Source: Sphingomonas pseudosanguinis | GTDB taxonomy: Bacteria > Pseudomonadota > Alphaproteobacteria > Sphingomonadales > Sphingomonadaceae | Reading direction: 5' to 3' | DNA length: 64,000 nucleotides | NCBI RefSeq assembly: GCF_014196255.1 | Contig: NZ_JACIDH010000003.1 | Location: 62,001-126,000, forward strand | Shown here: in pieces, positions 43,143 through 51,908 of the stretch | Layout: each line of letters opens with the position of its first letter | How positions within the stretch are numbered: the first letter of the stretch is position 1 | Position numbers and translations under genes: made by a program | The notes under the pieces: generated by a model | Seen by the model: the letters and a program-made list of their open reading frames with translations, nothing else | Database searches by the model: none | Told to the model about the DNA's origin: nothing

Positions 43143-43232
43143 CGGAGGGGGGCTTCGGTATAGGACGTCCCTCGCCGCACGCCCCCTCCACCATCGCTTC
43201 GCGATGGTCCCCCTCCCCGTCCCGGGGAGGAT
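43103..43232. repeat. Palindromic intergenic repeat, copy 2 (invades a coding end)
   Basis: Outer arms ATCCTCCCCGG (43103-43113) and CCGGGGAGGAT (43222-43232) are perfect complements. The stretch 43117-43150 is identical to the reverse complement of 35130-35163. An inner hairpin ATCGCTTCGCGAT is near 43193-43206. The left end supplies the last 12 codons and the stop of the PLP enzyme. The right end abuts the TetR stop codon at 43233. Confidence 0.82.
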
Positions 43233-43784
43233 CTATTTTGGCGCGACCCGTTCGACGATCTGGCGGATGGCCTCGCGGTCCAGCGGCTCGGTATCGATCG
43301 AATTATGGATACCGATCCCCTCGACCAACGCATCGAGCGCGCGCGCGGTCAGCGGGTCGAAGAACCGCTCCAGCGCGGCGCGGCTGTTGTTCATCCAGCG
43401 TTGCATCACCCGCGACACCGGCGGATGCCGCGCGGCGAAGGCATAAAGCTCGTAGCTGAGCAGCAACGTGCGCGGCTCCGCCCAGACCGAGCCGGCGATG
43501 ATGTCGATGATCGCCGCGCGCGCGCTGGCGCGGTCGATCGCCTCCGCCATGCGCGCCCCGAACGCCGCCGAGGATTGCTCCGCCAGTTGCAGGAACGCCG
43601 CGGTCAGCAATTCCTCCAGCGAGGCGAAATAATAGGTCACCGACCCCAAGGGCACGCCGGCCGCCGCCGCGATCCGGCGATGGGTGGTGCCGGGCACGCC
43701 ATGTTCGGCGACGACGTCCAGCGTCGCGTCGACGATCCGCTGCCGCCGTTCGGGGTCGTTTCGCCGTGCCACGCGATCGGCCAT
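43233..43784 (-). CDS. TetR/AcrR family transcriptional regulator
   Basis: A 183-residue TetR protein. The N-terminal helix-turn-helix is RIVDATLDVVAEHGVPGTTH, then RRIAAAAGVPLGSVTYYFAS. The ligand domain ends with EAIRQIVERVAPK. ATG 43784 is supported by GGAG 7 nt upstream. A perfect 24-bp palindrome lies in the gap to the divergent DUF1349 gene and is almost certainly its operator. The protein therefore probably represses itself and the DUF1349/acetyltransferase genes. Confidence 0.92.
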   Translation of the reverse strand: MADRVARRNDPERRQRIVDATLDVVAEHGVPGTTHRRIAAAAGVPLGSVTYYFASLEELLTAAFLQLAEQSSAAFGARMAEAIDRASARAAIIDIIAGSVWAEPRTLLLSYELYAFAARHPPVSRVMQRWMNNSRAALERFFDPLTARALDALVEGIGIHNSIDTEPLDREAIRQIVERVAPK

Positions 43785-43803
43785 GCCGGAACTCCATTGC
43801 ATT

Positions 43804-43827
43804 GCATGTGTACAAATGTACACATGC
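43804..43827. promoter_or_regulatory. TetR operator, 24-bp perfect palindrome
   Basis: GCATGTGTACA (43804-43814) and TGTACACATGC (43817-43827) are perfect 11-bp arms around AA. The site starts 20 bp upstream of the TetR start and ends 53 bp before the divergent gene start at 43881. Such position and symmetry are typical of TetR operators; the upstream CATTGCATTGCATG may extend the region. Confidence 0.85.
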
Positions 43828-43880
43828 CGTCCGAACGCGGCGGACGAAAGCCCGCCCTAGCGCAAAAGAGGATGATACGC

Positions 43881-44573
43881 ATGAAGGAGGCCACGCTGTC
43901 ACGCCGGACGATCATCGGCGGTGCCGCCGCCCTGACGATCCCCGCTCTGGCGGAGGCGAAGGATGGCGGGCAGCCCACGGGCCGCACGATCCTGGGCCGG
44001 CGCGACGGCCGCTGGCTGAACGCGCCGCGCCAATGGAGCACGGACGGCAGCGGCGACCTGACGCTCACGACCGACCAGGGCACCGATTTCTGGCGGGAGA
44101 CCCATTACGGCTTCACGCGCGACAGCGGCCATTTCCTGGGATTTCCGGCGGCGGACGCCTTCACCGCGCAACTCCGCATCCGGGGTCGCTATGACAAGCT
44201 CTATGATCAGGCGGGCATCATGGTGCGGGTCGACGAACGCCGCTGGGTCAAGGCGGGGATCGAGCTGTCGGATGGACAGGCGATGCTCAGCAGCGTGCTG
44301 ACCGATGGCCGGTCGGATTGGGCGACCGGTCCCTATGCGCAGGATGCCAGCGACTTCTGGATGCGTGCGACCGTCGCCAAGGGCGTGTTGCGGTTGCAGG
44401 TGTCGGCGGACGGCAAGGCCTGGCCGCTCGTCCGGCTGTCCCCCTTCCCGGTCGCGTCCGCCTATCAGGTCGGGCCGATGGCCTGCACACCCGAACGCAG
44501 CGGCCTGGCCGTCCGCTTCTCCGACCTGACGATCACCGCGCCGCTCGGCAAAGACCTTCACGACCTGAGCTGA
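43881..44573 (+). CDS. Exported DUF1349 (concanavalin-like) domain protein
   Basis: A 230-residue protein with a Tat-like leader (LSRRTIIGGAAALTIPALAEA). A DUF1349 beta-sandwich follows (TTDQGTDFWRETHYGF, YDQAGIMVRVDERRWVKAGIEL, DFWMRATVAKGVLRLQVSADG). Family members resemble laminin-G/concanavalin folds and may bind carbohydrate; the old label of enolase regulator is doubtful. ATG 43881 has GAGG 9 nt upstream; ATG 43872 is three codons earlier. It is divergent from TetR and directly precedes an acetyltransferase gene. Confidence 0.78.
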   Translation: MKEATLSRRTIIGGAAALTIPALAEAKDGGQPTGRTILGRRDGRWLNAPRQWSTDGSGDLTLTTDQGTDFWRETHYGFTRDSGHFLGFPAADAFTAQLRIRGRYDKLYDQAGIMVRVDERRWVKAGIELSDGQAMLSSVLTDGRSDWATGPYAQDASDFWMRATVAKGVLRLQVSADGKAWPLVRLSPFPVASAYQVGPMACTPERSGLAVRFSDLTITAPLGKDLHDLS

Positions 44574-44578
44574 TCCCT

Positions 44579-45127
44579 ATGAGCCAGAAGCAGAAGATGT
44601 TGGCCGGCGAACTCTATGTCGCCGACGATCCCGAACTGGCCGCCGACGCCGCGCGCGCCGCGCGGTGGATGGCGCGCTACAATGCCGCGTCCGATGCCGA
44701 TGGACCTGCGCGCCATGCGATGCTGGTCGAGGGGCTGGGCGAAGTCGGGAAACGGGTGACGGTGCGGTCGCCCTTTCACTGCGACTATGGCTATAATATT
44801 CGCTTGGGCGACGGCGTGTTCCTGAACTTCGGCTGCGTCATCCTGGATGTGGTCGCGGTGGAGATCGGTGCGGGTACCCAGATCGGCCCGGGCGTACAGA
44901 TCCTGACCGCCGACCATCCGCGCGACCCGGCCCTACGCGCGCAGGCGCTGGAGTTCGGGCGGCCGGTGCGGATCGGGGCCAATGTCTGGATCGGGGGCGG
45001 CGCGATGATCCTGCCGGGCGTCACCATCGGCGACGATGCCATTATCGGCGCGGGCAGCGTCGTGACGCGCGATGTCCCCAGGGGCCTGACCGTGATGGGC
45101 AATCCCGCGCGCCCCACCACCCGATGA
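44579..45127 (+). CDS. Maltose/galactoside O-acetyltransferase family protein
   Basis: A 182-residue left-handed beta-helix acetyltransferase of the Maa/LacA/NodL type. The N-terminal Mac region is QKQKMLAGELYVADDPEL. Hexapeptide turns follow (IRLGDGVFLNFGC, VEIGAGTQIGPGV, VRIGANVWIGGGA, VTIGDDAIIGAGS), with the catalytic histidine in ILTADHPRD. It transfers acetyl from acetyl-CoA to a sugar. It starts 5 nt after the DUF1349 stop and overlaps the acyltransferase-3 gene by ATGA. Confidence 0.9.
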   Translation: MSQKQKMLAGELYVADDPELAADAARAARWMARYNAASDADGPARHAMLVEGLGEVGKRVTVRSPFHCDYGYNIRLGDGVFLNFGCVILDVVAVEIGAGTQIGPGVQILTADHPRDPALRAQALEFGRPVRIGANVWIGGGAMILPGVTIGDDAIIGAGSVVTRDVPRGLTVMGNPARPTTR

Positions 45128-46239
45128 GCGACCCCCGCCCCGTGCCCGCCATCGACCGCACGGGCGACGGCAAGGCGCATTTCGAAGTGCTCGACGGGCT
45201 GCGCGGGACGGCGGCGATGCTGGTCGTGGCCTTTCATATCCAGGGCATCACCGTGCTGTTCGATCCGGCGCGGCTGATGCTGCCGCACGCCTATCTGGCG
45301 GTCGATTTCTTCTTCGCCCTTTCAGGGTTCGTCATCGGCTATGCCTATGATGATCGCTGGGACGCGATGTCGGTGCGCGGCTTTATCGGCCGGCGTCTGC
45401 TGCGGCTGCATCCTTTGGTCGTGCTGGGCACGCTGCTCGGACTGATCAGCTATCTCGGCGATCCCTTTGCCGGCGGGCGACAGGCCGCGCCGCTGCTGTT
45501 GGTGCTGCTCGCCTTTGTCGCCGGGCTGGTCGCGTTGCCCGCGCCGCCGCTGCCCAATCGGCTGGGGGACAGCCATCCGCTCAATGCGCCGGCCTGGACG
45601 CTGTTGCAGGAATATATCGCCAATCTGGCCTATGCGCTGGTCCTGCGGCGGCTGGGCGTGCGGGCGCTGGTCGCGCTGACCGGCCTTGCGGCGCTGGCAT
45701 CGGCGGCGACCGCGCTGACGCTCGGCTCCTATGACACAGGTTGGGGATTGGACAATTTCTGGGGCGCGCCGGTGCGGCTGGCCTATCCCTTTCTCGCCGG
45801 GTTGCTGCTCTATCGACTCCGCGACCGGTTGCCGGCGGTGCGGCTCGGATTTCCGGTGCTCAGCCTGATCCTGGTCGCGCTGTTCGCCGCGCCGGTGTTC
45901 CCCACGGTCGGGGCGATCAAGCTGAACGGCCTCTATCAGGCGACCTGCGTGCTACTGGTCTTCCCCGCGATCATTCTGGCGGGACGACATTCGCGCGGCG
46001 GGCCGGCAATGATCGGGCTATGCCGCCAGGCGGGACGGCTCTCCTACCCGCTCTACATCACCCATTATCCGTTCGTGTATCTCTACATGAACTGGGTGGC
46101 GACCCGGCCGGCGCCTGGTGGGACGACCGCGATCATCGCCATCGCGCTCTATCTCTTCACGCTGGGCTTCGCGATCGCGGCGCATCGCTATTGGGATGTG
46201 CCGTTCCGCGCCTGGCTGAAGCGCCGGGTACGGGCCTAG
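45124..46239 (+). CDS. Acyltransferase family 3 membrane protein (OafA-like)
   Basis: A 371-residue membrane acyltransferase with about ten spans. The family start pattern is LDGLRGTAAMLVVAFHIQG, with the conserved histidine in the first span, followed by YLAVDFFFALSGFVIGYAYD. Such proteins acetylate surface polysaccharides, exporting the acyl group across the inner membrane. It overlaps the upstream acetyltransferase (ATGA). Its 3' end overlaps the convergent serine-acetyltransferase-like gene by 4 bases (CTAG). Confidence 0.9.
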   Translation: MSDPRPVPAIDRTGDGKAHFEVLDGLRGTAAMLVVAFHIQGITVLFDPARLMLPHAYLAVDFFFALSGFVIGYAYDDRWDAMSVRGFIGRRLLRLHPLVVLGTLLGLISYLGDPFAGGRQAAPLLLVLLAFVAGLVALPAPPLPNRLGDSHPLNAPAWTLLQEYIANLAYALVLRRLGVRALVALTGLAALASAATALTLGSYDTGWGLDNFWGAPVRLAYPFLAGLLLYRLRDRLPAVRLGFPVLSLILVALFAAPVFPTVGAIKLNGLYQATCVLLVFPAIILAGRHSRGGPAMIGLCRQAGRLSYPLYITHYPFVYLYMNWVATRPAPGGTTAIIAIALYLFTLGFAIAAHRYWDVPFRAWLKRRVRA

Positions 46240-46757
46240 CGTCGTTCCAGGATGCGCGCCGGATTGCCGACCGCGACCGCGCCGGTGGGCACGTCGTGGA
46301 GGACCACGGCATTGGCGCCTATAATGGCATCGTCGCCGATCCGGACCGCCCCCAGGATCACCGCGCCCGCGCCGACCTGTACGCGGTCGCCGAGGATCGG
46401 CGCCTCCATCGGGCGATCCTCGCTGCGATTGCCGAGTGTGACGTTCTGGCGCAGCACGCAGTCGTCGCCGATCACCGTCGCGCCATGGACGATGATCCCG
46501 CCGAAATGCTCGATACGCAGCCGCCGACCGATCGTCGCGCTATCGGGCAGCGAGATGCCGCACACGCATTCCGCCCATTTGCCGCCCAGCTTCGCGGCCC
46601 CGCCCCAGAGCGAACGGACGATCCCGCGCGGACGGGCATAGCGCGCCGCCGCCAGCCGATAAATGGCCAGCGCCCACAGGCCCTGCGCCCACCAACCTTC
46701 GCGATAGACGGCCCGATCCTCGCGAATCCGGGCGAAGGGGCCGGGCGAAGGGCTCAC
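46236..46757 (-). CDS. Serine acetyltransferase-like (LbH) sugar acetyltransferase
   Basis: A 173-residue protein of the CysE/WcaB-like left-handed helix group. Residues 1-70 are helical (FARIREDRAVYREGWWAQGLW). The helix turns follow (ISLPDSATIGRRLRIEHFGG, VHGATVIGDDCVLRQNVTLG, DRVQVGAGAVILGAVRIGDD). The catalytic His is in IEHFGGIIVHG. It is too short for a housekeeping CysE and sits in a polysaccharide locus, so it probably acetylates a glycan. The GTG start overlaps the upstream acyltransferase stop (GTGA). Confidence 0.85.
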   Translation of the reverse strand: MSPSPGPFARIREDRAVYREGWWAQGLWALAIYRLAAARYARPRGIVRSLWGGAAKLGGKWAECVCGISLPDSATIGRRLRIEHFGGIIVHGATVIGDDCVLRQNVTLGNRSEDRPMEAPILGDRVQVGAGAVILGAVRIGDDAIIGANAVVLHDVPTGAVAVGNPARILERR

Positions 46758-47821
46758 GCCGCCGCGACGCCGTCGGGCGCGGGCGCGCGGTGTCGCTTGG
46801 CGCCGCTCGCGATCCGGTGTCCCAGCCGGGTCAGCGGCTGTTCGAGATAGAAGGTCGACAGATGCGCTCCCGCAAAGGCCAGCACGAAGCTGCCGATCCG
46901 CTTGGTATAGCGCACGGCGACATCGCCGCTGCCCATCCATCCCGCATAGGTCAGCGGGTGCAGCACGTAGAGCGCATAGGAGATACGCGCGATATAGCGC
47001 AGCACCCCCCCGCCGAGCAGCCGCGCCAGCCAGCCGCGCTCCATCGCCAGACTCAGCCCCACGATCGACGCCGCCATATAGGGCCGCAGATAACAGATAT
47101 AGGGAAAGCGCGCGACGACCGGCTCGAGCATCCCCAGCGTCAGCACCGCGACCAGCCCCAGGATCACGACCGGCCGCGCCGCCCAGGCGGACGGGCGCCA
47201 GCCATGATGGATCGCCAGCGCCATCGTCGCCCCGGCCATGATCTCGTCGATACGGTCCAGCGTCGCCACCCCGAATGGGACGTGGTGCACCACTCTATAG
47301 GCCGTCACCGCCAGCGCCAGGGGCGGCAGCAGCCACAAGGCCCGCCGCCCGCCCAGGCCCACCAGCACGGCGACGAAGGCATAGAATTGCATTTCGAGCG
47401 ACAGGCTCCAGAAATGCGGGGCATAGGCCAGCGTGGCCTCGCTGGCATTGGCGTAGAACAGCAGATTGGGCAGGATCACCGACCAGGGCGCACCCTGCCC
47501 CGCGATGACGAGCAGGATGTACAGCCAGGCCAGCGGCAGGATGCGGAAGACGCGCTTGATGACGAACGGCACGACCGCGTCGTCGCGCAGCAGCGTTCTG
47601 GTGATCAGGAACCCCGACAGGGTGAAGAACAACGCCATACCCGTCGCCGCGACCGCGACATTGCCCCCCCAGGCGACCGGGCCGAGCGGCAGCATATGGC
47701 CCGCCATCACGCCCAGGATCGACAGCCCCCGCCAACCATCGAGCGCCGCCAGATGCGCGCGCGCCTCGGGCCGGGCGGGAGGAACGGCCCGCGACGCGGG
47801 TCCGTGCACAGGGTCATGCAT
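46754..47821 (-). CDS. Acyltransferase family 3 membrane protein
   Basis: A 355-residue OafA-type membrane acyltransferase. Family landmarks are LDGWRGLSILGVMAGHMLPLG with the key histidine, FFTLSGFLITRTLLRD, and FWSLSLEMQFY. The C-terminus ends in LSTFYLEQPLTRLG. ATG 47821 is supported by GGAG 8 nt upstream; an in-frame ATG at 47860 is less good. It forms a two-gene minus-strand operon with the LbH acetyltransferase. Acylation of the exopolysaccharide is the likely role. Confidence 0.88.
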   Translation of the reverse strand: MHDPVHGPASRAVPPARPEARAHLAALDGWRGLSILGVMAGHMLPLGPVAWGGNVAVAATGMALFFTLSGFLITRTLLRDDAVVPFVIKRVFRILPLAWLYILLVIAGQGAPWSVILPNLLFYANASEATLAYAPHFWSLSLEMQFYAFVAVLVGLGGRRALWLLPPLALAVTAYRVVHHVPFGVATLDRIDEIMAGATMALAIHHGWRPSAWAARPVVILGLVAVLTLGMLEPVVARFPYICYLRPYMAASIVGLSLAMERGWLARLLGGGVLRYIARISYALYVLHPLTYAGWMGSGDVAVRYTKRIGSFVLAFAGAHLSTFYLEQPLTRLGHRIASGAKRHRAPAPDGVAAA

Positions 47822-48053
47822 CAAGCCCACTCCGATCCTGGTCGCCTGATACACGCACATAACCCATTCGGGACGATCCTCCTGTCACCGGACAGCCAGC
47901 CGCTATCGGGTTCCCCGCACAGGATAAAGCCGGACGAATACGGCCCGCCGTCATGCCTGACCCGTTATGACACGGTGCAGCAATAACAGGCATTGCACGG
48001 ACAAGACCGCTTCGACCAAAGCCATGCTGCCTTGACGATGCTTGGGGGTTCCG

Positions 48054-49277
48054 TTGGCGATCGGCTATTTCATCAACCAGTATCCGAAGGTGAGCCACAG
48101 CTTCATCCGGCGTGAGATCCTCGCGCTCGAGGCACGGGGTGAGACGATCCATCGCTGGGCGCTGCGGGGCTGGGACGCCGATGTGGTCGATCCCGTCGAC
48201 CTGGCCGAGCGCGACCGCACGCGCTATTTGCTGCAAGGCGGCGTGGTGCCGTTGCTGGTCGCCGGTCTCGTCATGCTCGTGCGGCATCCGGGACGCTGGC
48301 TGGCCGCGATGCGGCTGACCGCCAAACTGTCGCGCCGCACCGACCGCTCGATCCCGCATCACCTGATCAGCTTCCTCGAGGGCGCACGGCTGGCGCGCGA
48401 GCTGAACGCGGCGGGCATCCGTCACCTCCACACCCATTTCGGCACCAACGCCGCCGAGATCGCGATGCTGGCCGCCACCATGGCCGGCATCCCCTACAGC
48501 ATCACCATTCACGGGTCGGAGGAGTTCGACCGGCCGGTCCAGATCAAGCTGGGACTGAAGGTCGAACGCGCGGCCTTCGTCGCGGTGATCACCGAATTCT
48601 GCGCCTCGCAGGTCTATCGCTGGTCACGGCTGCAGGACTGGGCCAAAATCACGGTCGTACGCTGCGGCCTGCTCGCCGACTTTCTGAAGGCCCCGCCCGC
48701 CCCGTCGGTCGAGGCGCCGCACTTCGTCCATGTCGGGCGGCTGTCGGGGGTGAAGGGCCAGCTGCTGATGCTGGAGGCGCTCGCCGAAACCCGGCACCAG
48801 GGCGTGCCCGCGACGCTGACGCTGGTCGGCGACGGCGAAATGCGCGCCGATGTCGAGGCGGCGATCGCGCGGCTCGGGCTGACCGATCATGTCACCATCA
48901 CCGGCTGGGCCGACGAGGCCGAGGTCCGCGCCCAGATCGTACGCGCCCGCGCGATGGTGATGGCCAGCTTCGCCGAGGGACTGCCGATCGTCATCATGGA
49001 GGCGCTGGCACTCGGCCGCCCGGTGCTCGCCACCAATGTCGGTGCCATCGCCGATCTGGTCCGCACCGGCGAGACCGGCTGGCTGTACAGTCCCGGCTCG
49101 GTCCACGCGATGGCCGATGCCATGGTCGCCTGCGCGCGCGCTGATCCGGAGACGCTGGCGCGTATGGGCGCGGCCGGGCGGGCGCTGGTCGCCGAACGCC
49201 ATGACCAGATGCGCGAGGCCGAGAAGCTGCACGCGCTGCTGCGCGCCAGCACGGATCGCCCGAAGGTGGCGGCATGA
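48054..49277 (+). CDS. Glycosyltransferase family 4-type (GT-B)
   Basis: A 407-residue GT-B enzyme. The N-terminal acceptor domain begins MAIGYFINQYPKVSHSFIRRE and includes LHTHFGTNAAEIA. The C-terminal donor domain carries HVGRLSGVKGQLLMLEA and the nucleotide-sugar motif SFAEGLPIVIMEALALGRPV (E-x7-E). This matches GT4 enzymes of exopolysaccharide clusters such as those adding to a lipid-linked sugar. I use the TTG at 48054 because GGGGG is 5 nt upstream; TTG 48042 is in frame and no ATG fits. Confidence 0.88.
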   Translation: MAIGYFINQYPKVSHSFIRREILALEARGETIHRWALRGWDADVVDPVDLAERDRTRYLLQGGVVPLLVAGLVMLVRHPGRWLAAMRLTAKLSRRTDRSIPHHLISFLEGARLARELNAAGIRHLHTHFGTNAAEIAMLAATMAGIPYSITIHGSEEFDRPVQIKLGLKVERAAFVAVITEFCASQVYRWSRLQDWAKITVVRCGLLADFLKAPPAPSVEAPHFVHVGRLSGVKGQLLMLEALAETRHQGVPATLTLVGDGEMRADVEAAIARLGLTDHVTITGWADEAEVRAQIVRARAMVMASFAEGLPIVIMEALALGRPVLATNVGAIADLVRTGETGWLYSPGSVHAMADAMVACARADPETLARMGAAGRALVAERHDQMREAEKLHALLRASTDRPKVAA

Positions 49278-49360
49278 TGCCCGCACGGGCCTGTTCGGAA
49301 ATGGGACGAATCCACGGCGAACCGCGGGTCGGCGCGGCGCGCAACCACCCGGCCCGCCGA

Positions 49361-49390
49361 TTGTTCGAGGCGCGCCGGACAGCGTATACG
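49361..49390 (+). promoter_or_regulatory. Candidate promoter of the polysaccharide export operon
   Basis: TTGTTC (49361-49366) and TATACG (49385-49390) are spaced 18 nt. GATAC-CGGTT-GTATC immediately follows as a short inverted repeat. The Wza-like gene starts at 49419. Confidence 0.35.
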
Positions 49391-49418
49391 ATACCGGTTG
49401 TATCAGGGGTTTGGGTAC

Positions 49419-50012
49419 ATGCGTAAATTCTGGTTCTGCCTGGCGATGCTGGCCGCATCCGCCGCTGCGGGCGCGCAAACGGGCGCCCCGTCGTCCTCGG
49501 CCAAGCAGGCCGCTACGACGACGGCGACCGCCACGGCCACCGCCGAGCCGATCGCCGACTATAAGCTCGGCGTCGCCGACAAGGTGCGCGTCATCGTGTT
49601 CAACGAGGAAACGCTGTCGGGCGAGTTCACCGTCAGCGACAGCGGCACCCTGTCGCTGCCGCTGATCGGCGACGTCAAGGCGACCGGCCGGACCCCGCGC
49701 GAGGTCATCCGCGACATCGAGGCGAAGCTGGCGGACGGCTATCTGCGCGAACCGCGCGTCAGCATGGACGTGCTGACCTATCGCCCCTTCTACATCATGG
49801 GCGAAGTCACCAAGCCGGGCGAATATCCCTATTCCAACGGCCTGACCGCGCTCAACGCCGTGGCGCGTGCCGAGGGATTCACCTACCGCGCCAACAAGCG
49901 CAAGGTCTTCATCAAGCGCTTCGGCGAGACCACCGAACACCAGTATAAGATGGACCCCAACGTCGTCGTCTATCCGGGCGACACGGTGCGGATCGGCGAG
50001 CGTTACTTCTAA
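49419..50012 (+). CDS. Polysaccharide export outer-membrane protein (Wza/GumB-like)
   Basis: A 197-residue exported protein. The signal peptide (CLAMLAASAAAGAQ) has no lipobox. The polysaccharide-export domain is DYKLGVADKVRVIVFNEETL through TLSLPLIGDVKATGRTPREV. One SLBB-type domain follows (FYIMGEVTKPGEYPYSNGLT). It is about half the length of Wza, like GumB or the short sphingomonad versions, and lacks the C-terminal membrane helix. It would form the periplasmic/outer-membrane export channel together with the kinase-type co-polymerase at 51909. Confidence 0.88.
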   Translation: MRKFWFCLAMLAASAAAGAQTGAPSSSAKQAATTTATATATAEPIADYKLGVADKVRVIVFNEETLSGEFTVSDSGTLSLPLIGDVKATGRTPREVIRDIEAKLADGYLREPRVSMDVLTYRPFYIMGEVTKPGEYPYSNGLTALNAVARAEGFTYRANKRKVFIKRFGETTEHQYKMDPNVVVYPGDTVRIGERYF

Positions 50013-50052
50013 ATCATCGCCCGTTGGGGAACGGGACAACAGGGGACACCAT

Positions 50053-50535
50053 ATGTCGACGAACGTGCGAAAGATGCTGGCGATCGCCGCCATCGGCGCA
50101 GGCCTGACCGCGCCTGCGGCGGCGCAGCAGCAGGCAGCGGCCCCGGCGCCGGCCGCCACGGGCACGCCCGCACCCGCGACGGCGGAGCCCGATCCCGCCG
50201 CCGTGCAGCGCGTCGTCGAGGCGGTCAACGCCGCCATCGCCGCGCAGCCCGCGACCGCCACCGCGCAGGACATCGAGGCGGCGGTGATGTTCGCCATCTC
50301 GCAGCAGCAGCAGCCGCCCCCCGTGTCGCTCGCCGCGCTGAACTTCGTCGTCAATCAGCAGGGCAATGCCGCGCGCAAGGTCAAGGTCGCGCTGGTCAAT
50401 GCCCGCGCCGCCGTCCGGCGCGGACAGGCCGGCACGGGCGGCACCGGCGGGGCGGCGGGCAATGCCGCCAGCCTGGCCGCCGGGCCCAGCGTCGGCGGTG
50501 GCGGCGTCGGCGTGAACTACACGACCCAGAATTAA
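50053..50535 (+). CDS. Small secreted Ala/Gln-rich protein in the polysaccharide operon
   Basis: A 160-residue protein I do not recognise. It has a signal peptide (LTAPAAAQ), an Ala/Pro/Thr-rich linker, a helical core (AAVQRVVEAVNAAIAAQP; DIEAAVMFAISQQQQ; AARKVKVALVNARAAVRRG) and a glycine-rich tail. Its leader GGGGACACCA before the ATG is the same as that of the following beta-barrel gene. The position between the export channel and a barrel protein suggests an assembly or stability role for export, by inference only. Confidence 0.6.
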   Translation: MSTNVRKMLAIAAIGAGLTAPAAAQQQAAAPAPAATGTPAPATAEPDPAAVQRVVEAVNAAIAAQPATATAQDIEAAVMFAISQQQQPPPVSLAALNFVVNQQGNAARKVKVALVNARAAVRRGQAGTGGTGGAAGNAASLAAGPSVGGGGVGVNYTTQN

Positions 50536-50602
50536 GACCAAAAAACCATAACAGACATGAGCCGGATCTTCGGGGAGCCGGTTCCAACTCATGGGGACAC
50601 CA

Positions 50603-51895
50603 ATGTTTCGCTATTGGATGGCGGGCGCGGCCGCTTGCGCGCTGATCCTGCCGGCTGCGGCTCAGGCACAGATGAATGGCAACGCCATCGAAACCGTGGT
50701 TCCGATCAGCTTCGATCGCGGCCGCAACGAAAGCGTGCTGGAGCGTGGCCGCCCCGAAACCAACCCCATCGGGTACAAGCTGGGCGGCTTCACCGTCCTC
50801 CCGTCGCTCGACACGCAACTGGGCTATACCGACAACGTCTATCAGACGACGTCGAACGAGACGGCGGACGGTTTCCTGCGCCTCGTCCCGCGCGTCACCG
50901 CCCGGTCCGACTGGTCGCGCCACAGCCTGCAGCTGAACGGCTCGGCCGACATCTACCGCTATCTCGACGCCAAGCCGCGCAACCAGGACGGCTGGTCGAT
51001 CGGCACGATCGGGCGGCTGGATGCGACCAGCGACGTCGCGATCACCGCCGCGCTCGACACCGCGCGCCGCTATGAATCGCAGTTCTCGGGCGCCGCGCTG
51101 GTCAATGTGCGCAGCGTCACCCCCTTTCAGCAGAGCCAGGCGCGCCTGATGGCGGAAGGGCGCGTCGCCCGCGTCCGGATCGTCGGCAGCGCCGATTACG
51201 CGAAATACGACTTCCAGTCGGTCCGCACGCTGAGCGGCTTCCTGGTCTCGCAGGACAATCGCGACCGCGACGTGGCGCGCGGGGCGGTGCAGCTGGAATA
51301 TGGCCTGACCCCCGATACCGGCGTGTTCGGCCAGGTGACCTACACCGGCACCAGCTATGACCAGGCGCTGGCCCCCGGCATCGCCAACCGCGATTCGAAG
51401 GAAGTCCGCGCGCTGGCCGGCGTCTCGCTCGACCTGACCGCGCTGCTGCGCGGATCGGCCGGCATCGGCTATATCGATCGCCGCTTCACCGCACCGATCT
51501 ACCAGAATATCAGCGGCTTCTCGTTCGATGCGAAGATCGAGTATTTCCCGTCGCAGCTGACCACCGTCACCTTCAACGCGTTCCGCGACATTCAGGATTC
51601 GACCTTCGGCGGCAGCGGCTTCTTCAACACGGGCGCGGCGATGCGGTTCGATCATGAACTGCTGCGCAACCTGCTGCTGTCCTACGGCGTCTCCTATGCC
51701 CAGAACGATTTTATCGGCGTGCGCGGCAAGGCGCGCGTGTCGCAGGTGTCGGGTGGCGCAAACTACCTCGCCAGCCGCCTGCTGACCGGTCGCCTCGACC
51801 TCAGCTATGCGCGGCGCAGCAGCGACTTCATCGGGCTGAACGGCCCCGCCCTCTCCGAATTCCGCGCCCTCGCCGGCGTTTCCATCCATCCGTAA
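50603..51895 (+). CDS. Outer-membrane beta-barrel protein of polysaccharide locus
   Basis: A 430-residue outer-membrane protein with signal peptide (ILPAAAQAQ). Alternating strands follow, such as FTVLPSLDTQLGYTDNVYQT, GFLRLVPRVTARSDWSRHSL and LDLTALLRGSAGIGYIDRRF. It resembles the 'outer membrane beta-barrel' (BBP2-like) proteins in sphingomonad and Xanthomonas-like polysaccharide clusters, where a barrel may complete a short Wza. ATG 50603 is preferred over 50591 because GGGGA lies 5 nt upstream. It has no recognised enzymatic motif. Confidence 0.75.
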   Translation: MFRYWMAGAAACALILPAAAQAQMNGNAIETVVPISFDRGRNESVLERGRPETNPIGYKLGGFTVLPSLDTQLGYTDNVYQTTSNETADGFLRLVPRVTARSDWSRHSLQLNGSADIYRYLDAKPRNQDGWSIGTIGRLDATSDVAITAALDTARRYESQFSGAALVNVRSVTPFQQSQARLMAEGRVARVRIVGSADYAKYDFQSVRTLSGFLVSQDNRDRDVARGAVQLEYGLTPDTGVFGQVTYTGTSYDQALAPGIANRDSKEVRALAGVSLDLTALLRGSAGIGYIDRRFTAPIYQNISGFSFDAKIEYFPSQLTTVTFNAFRDIQDSTFGGSGFFNTGAAMRFDHELLRNLLLSYGVSYAQNDFIGVRGKARVSQVSGGANYLASRLLTGRLDLSYARRSSDFIGLNGPALSEFRALAGVSIHP

Positions 51896-51908
51896 GGCTT
51901 TGAAGACC

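Noticed and set aside
46236..46757. Housekeeping serine acetyltransferase CysE
   Set aside because: Too short, with no cysteine genes nearby. It overlaps a polysaccharide acyltransferase gene.
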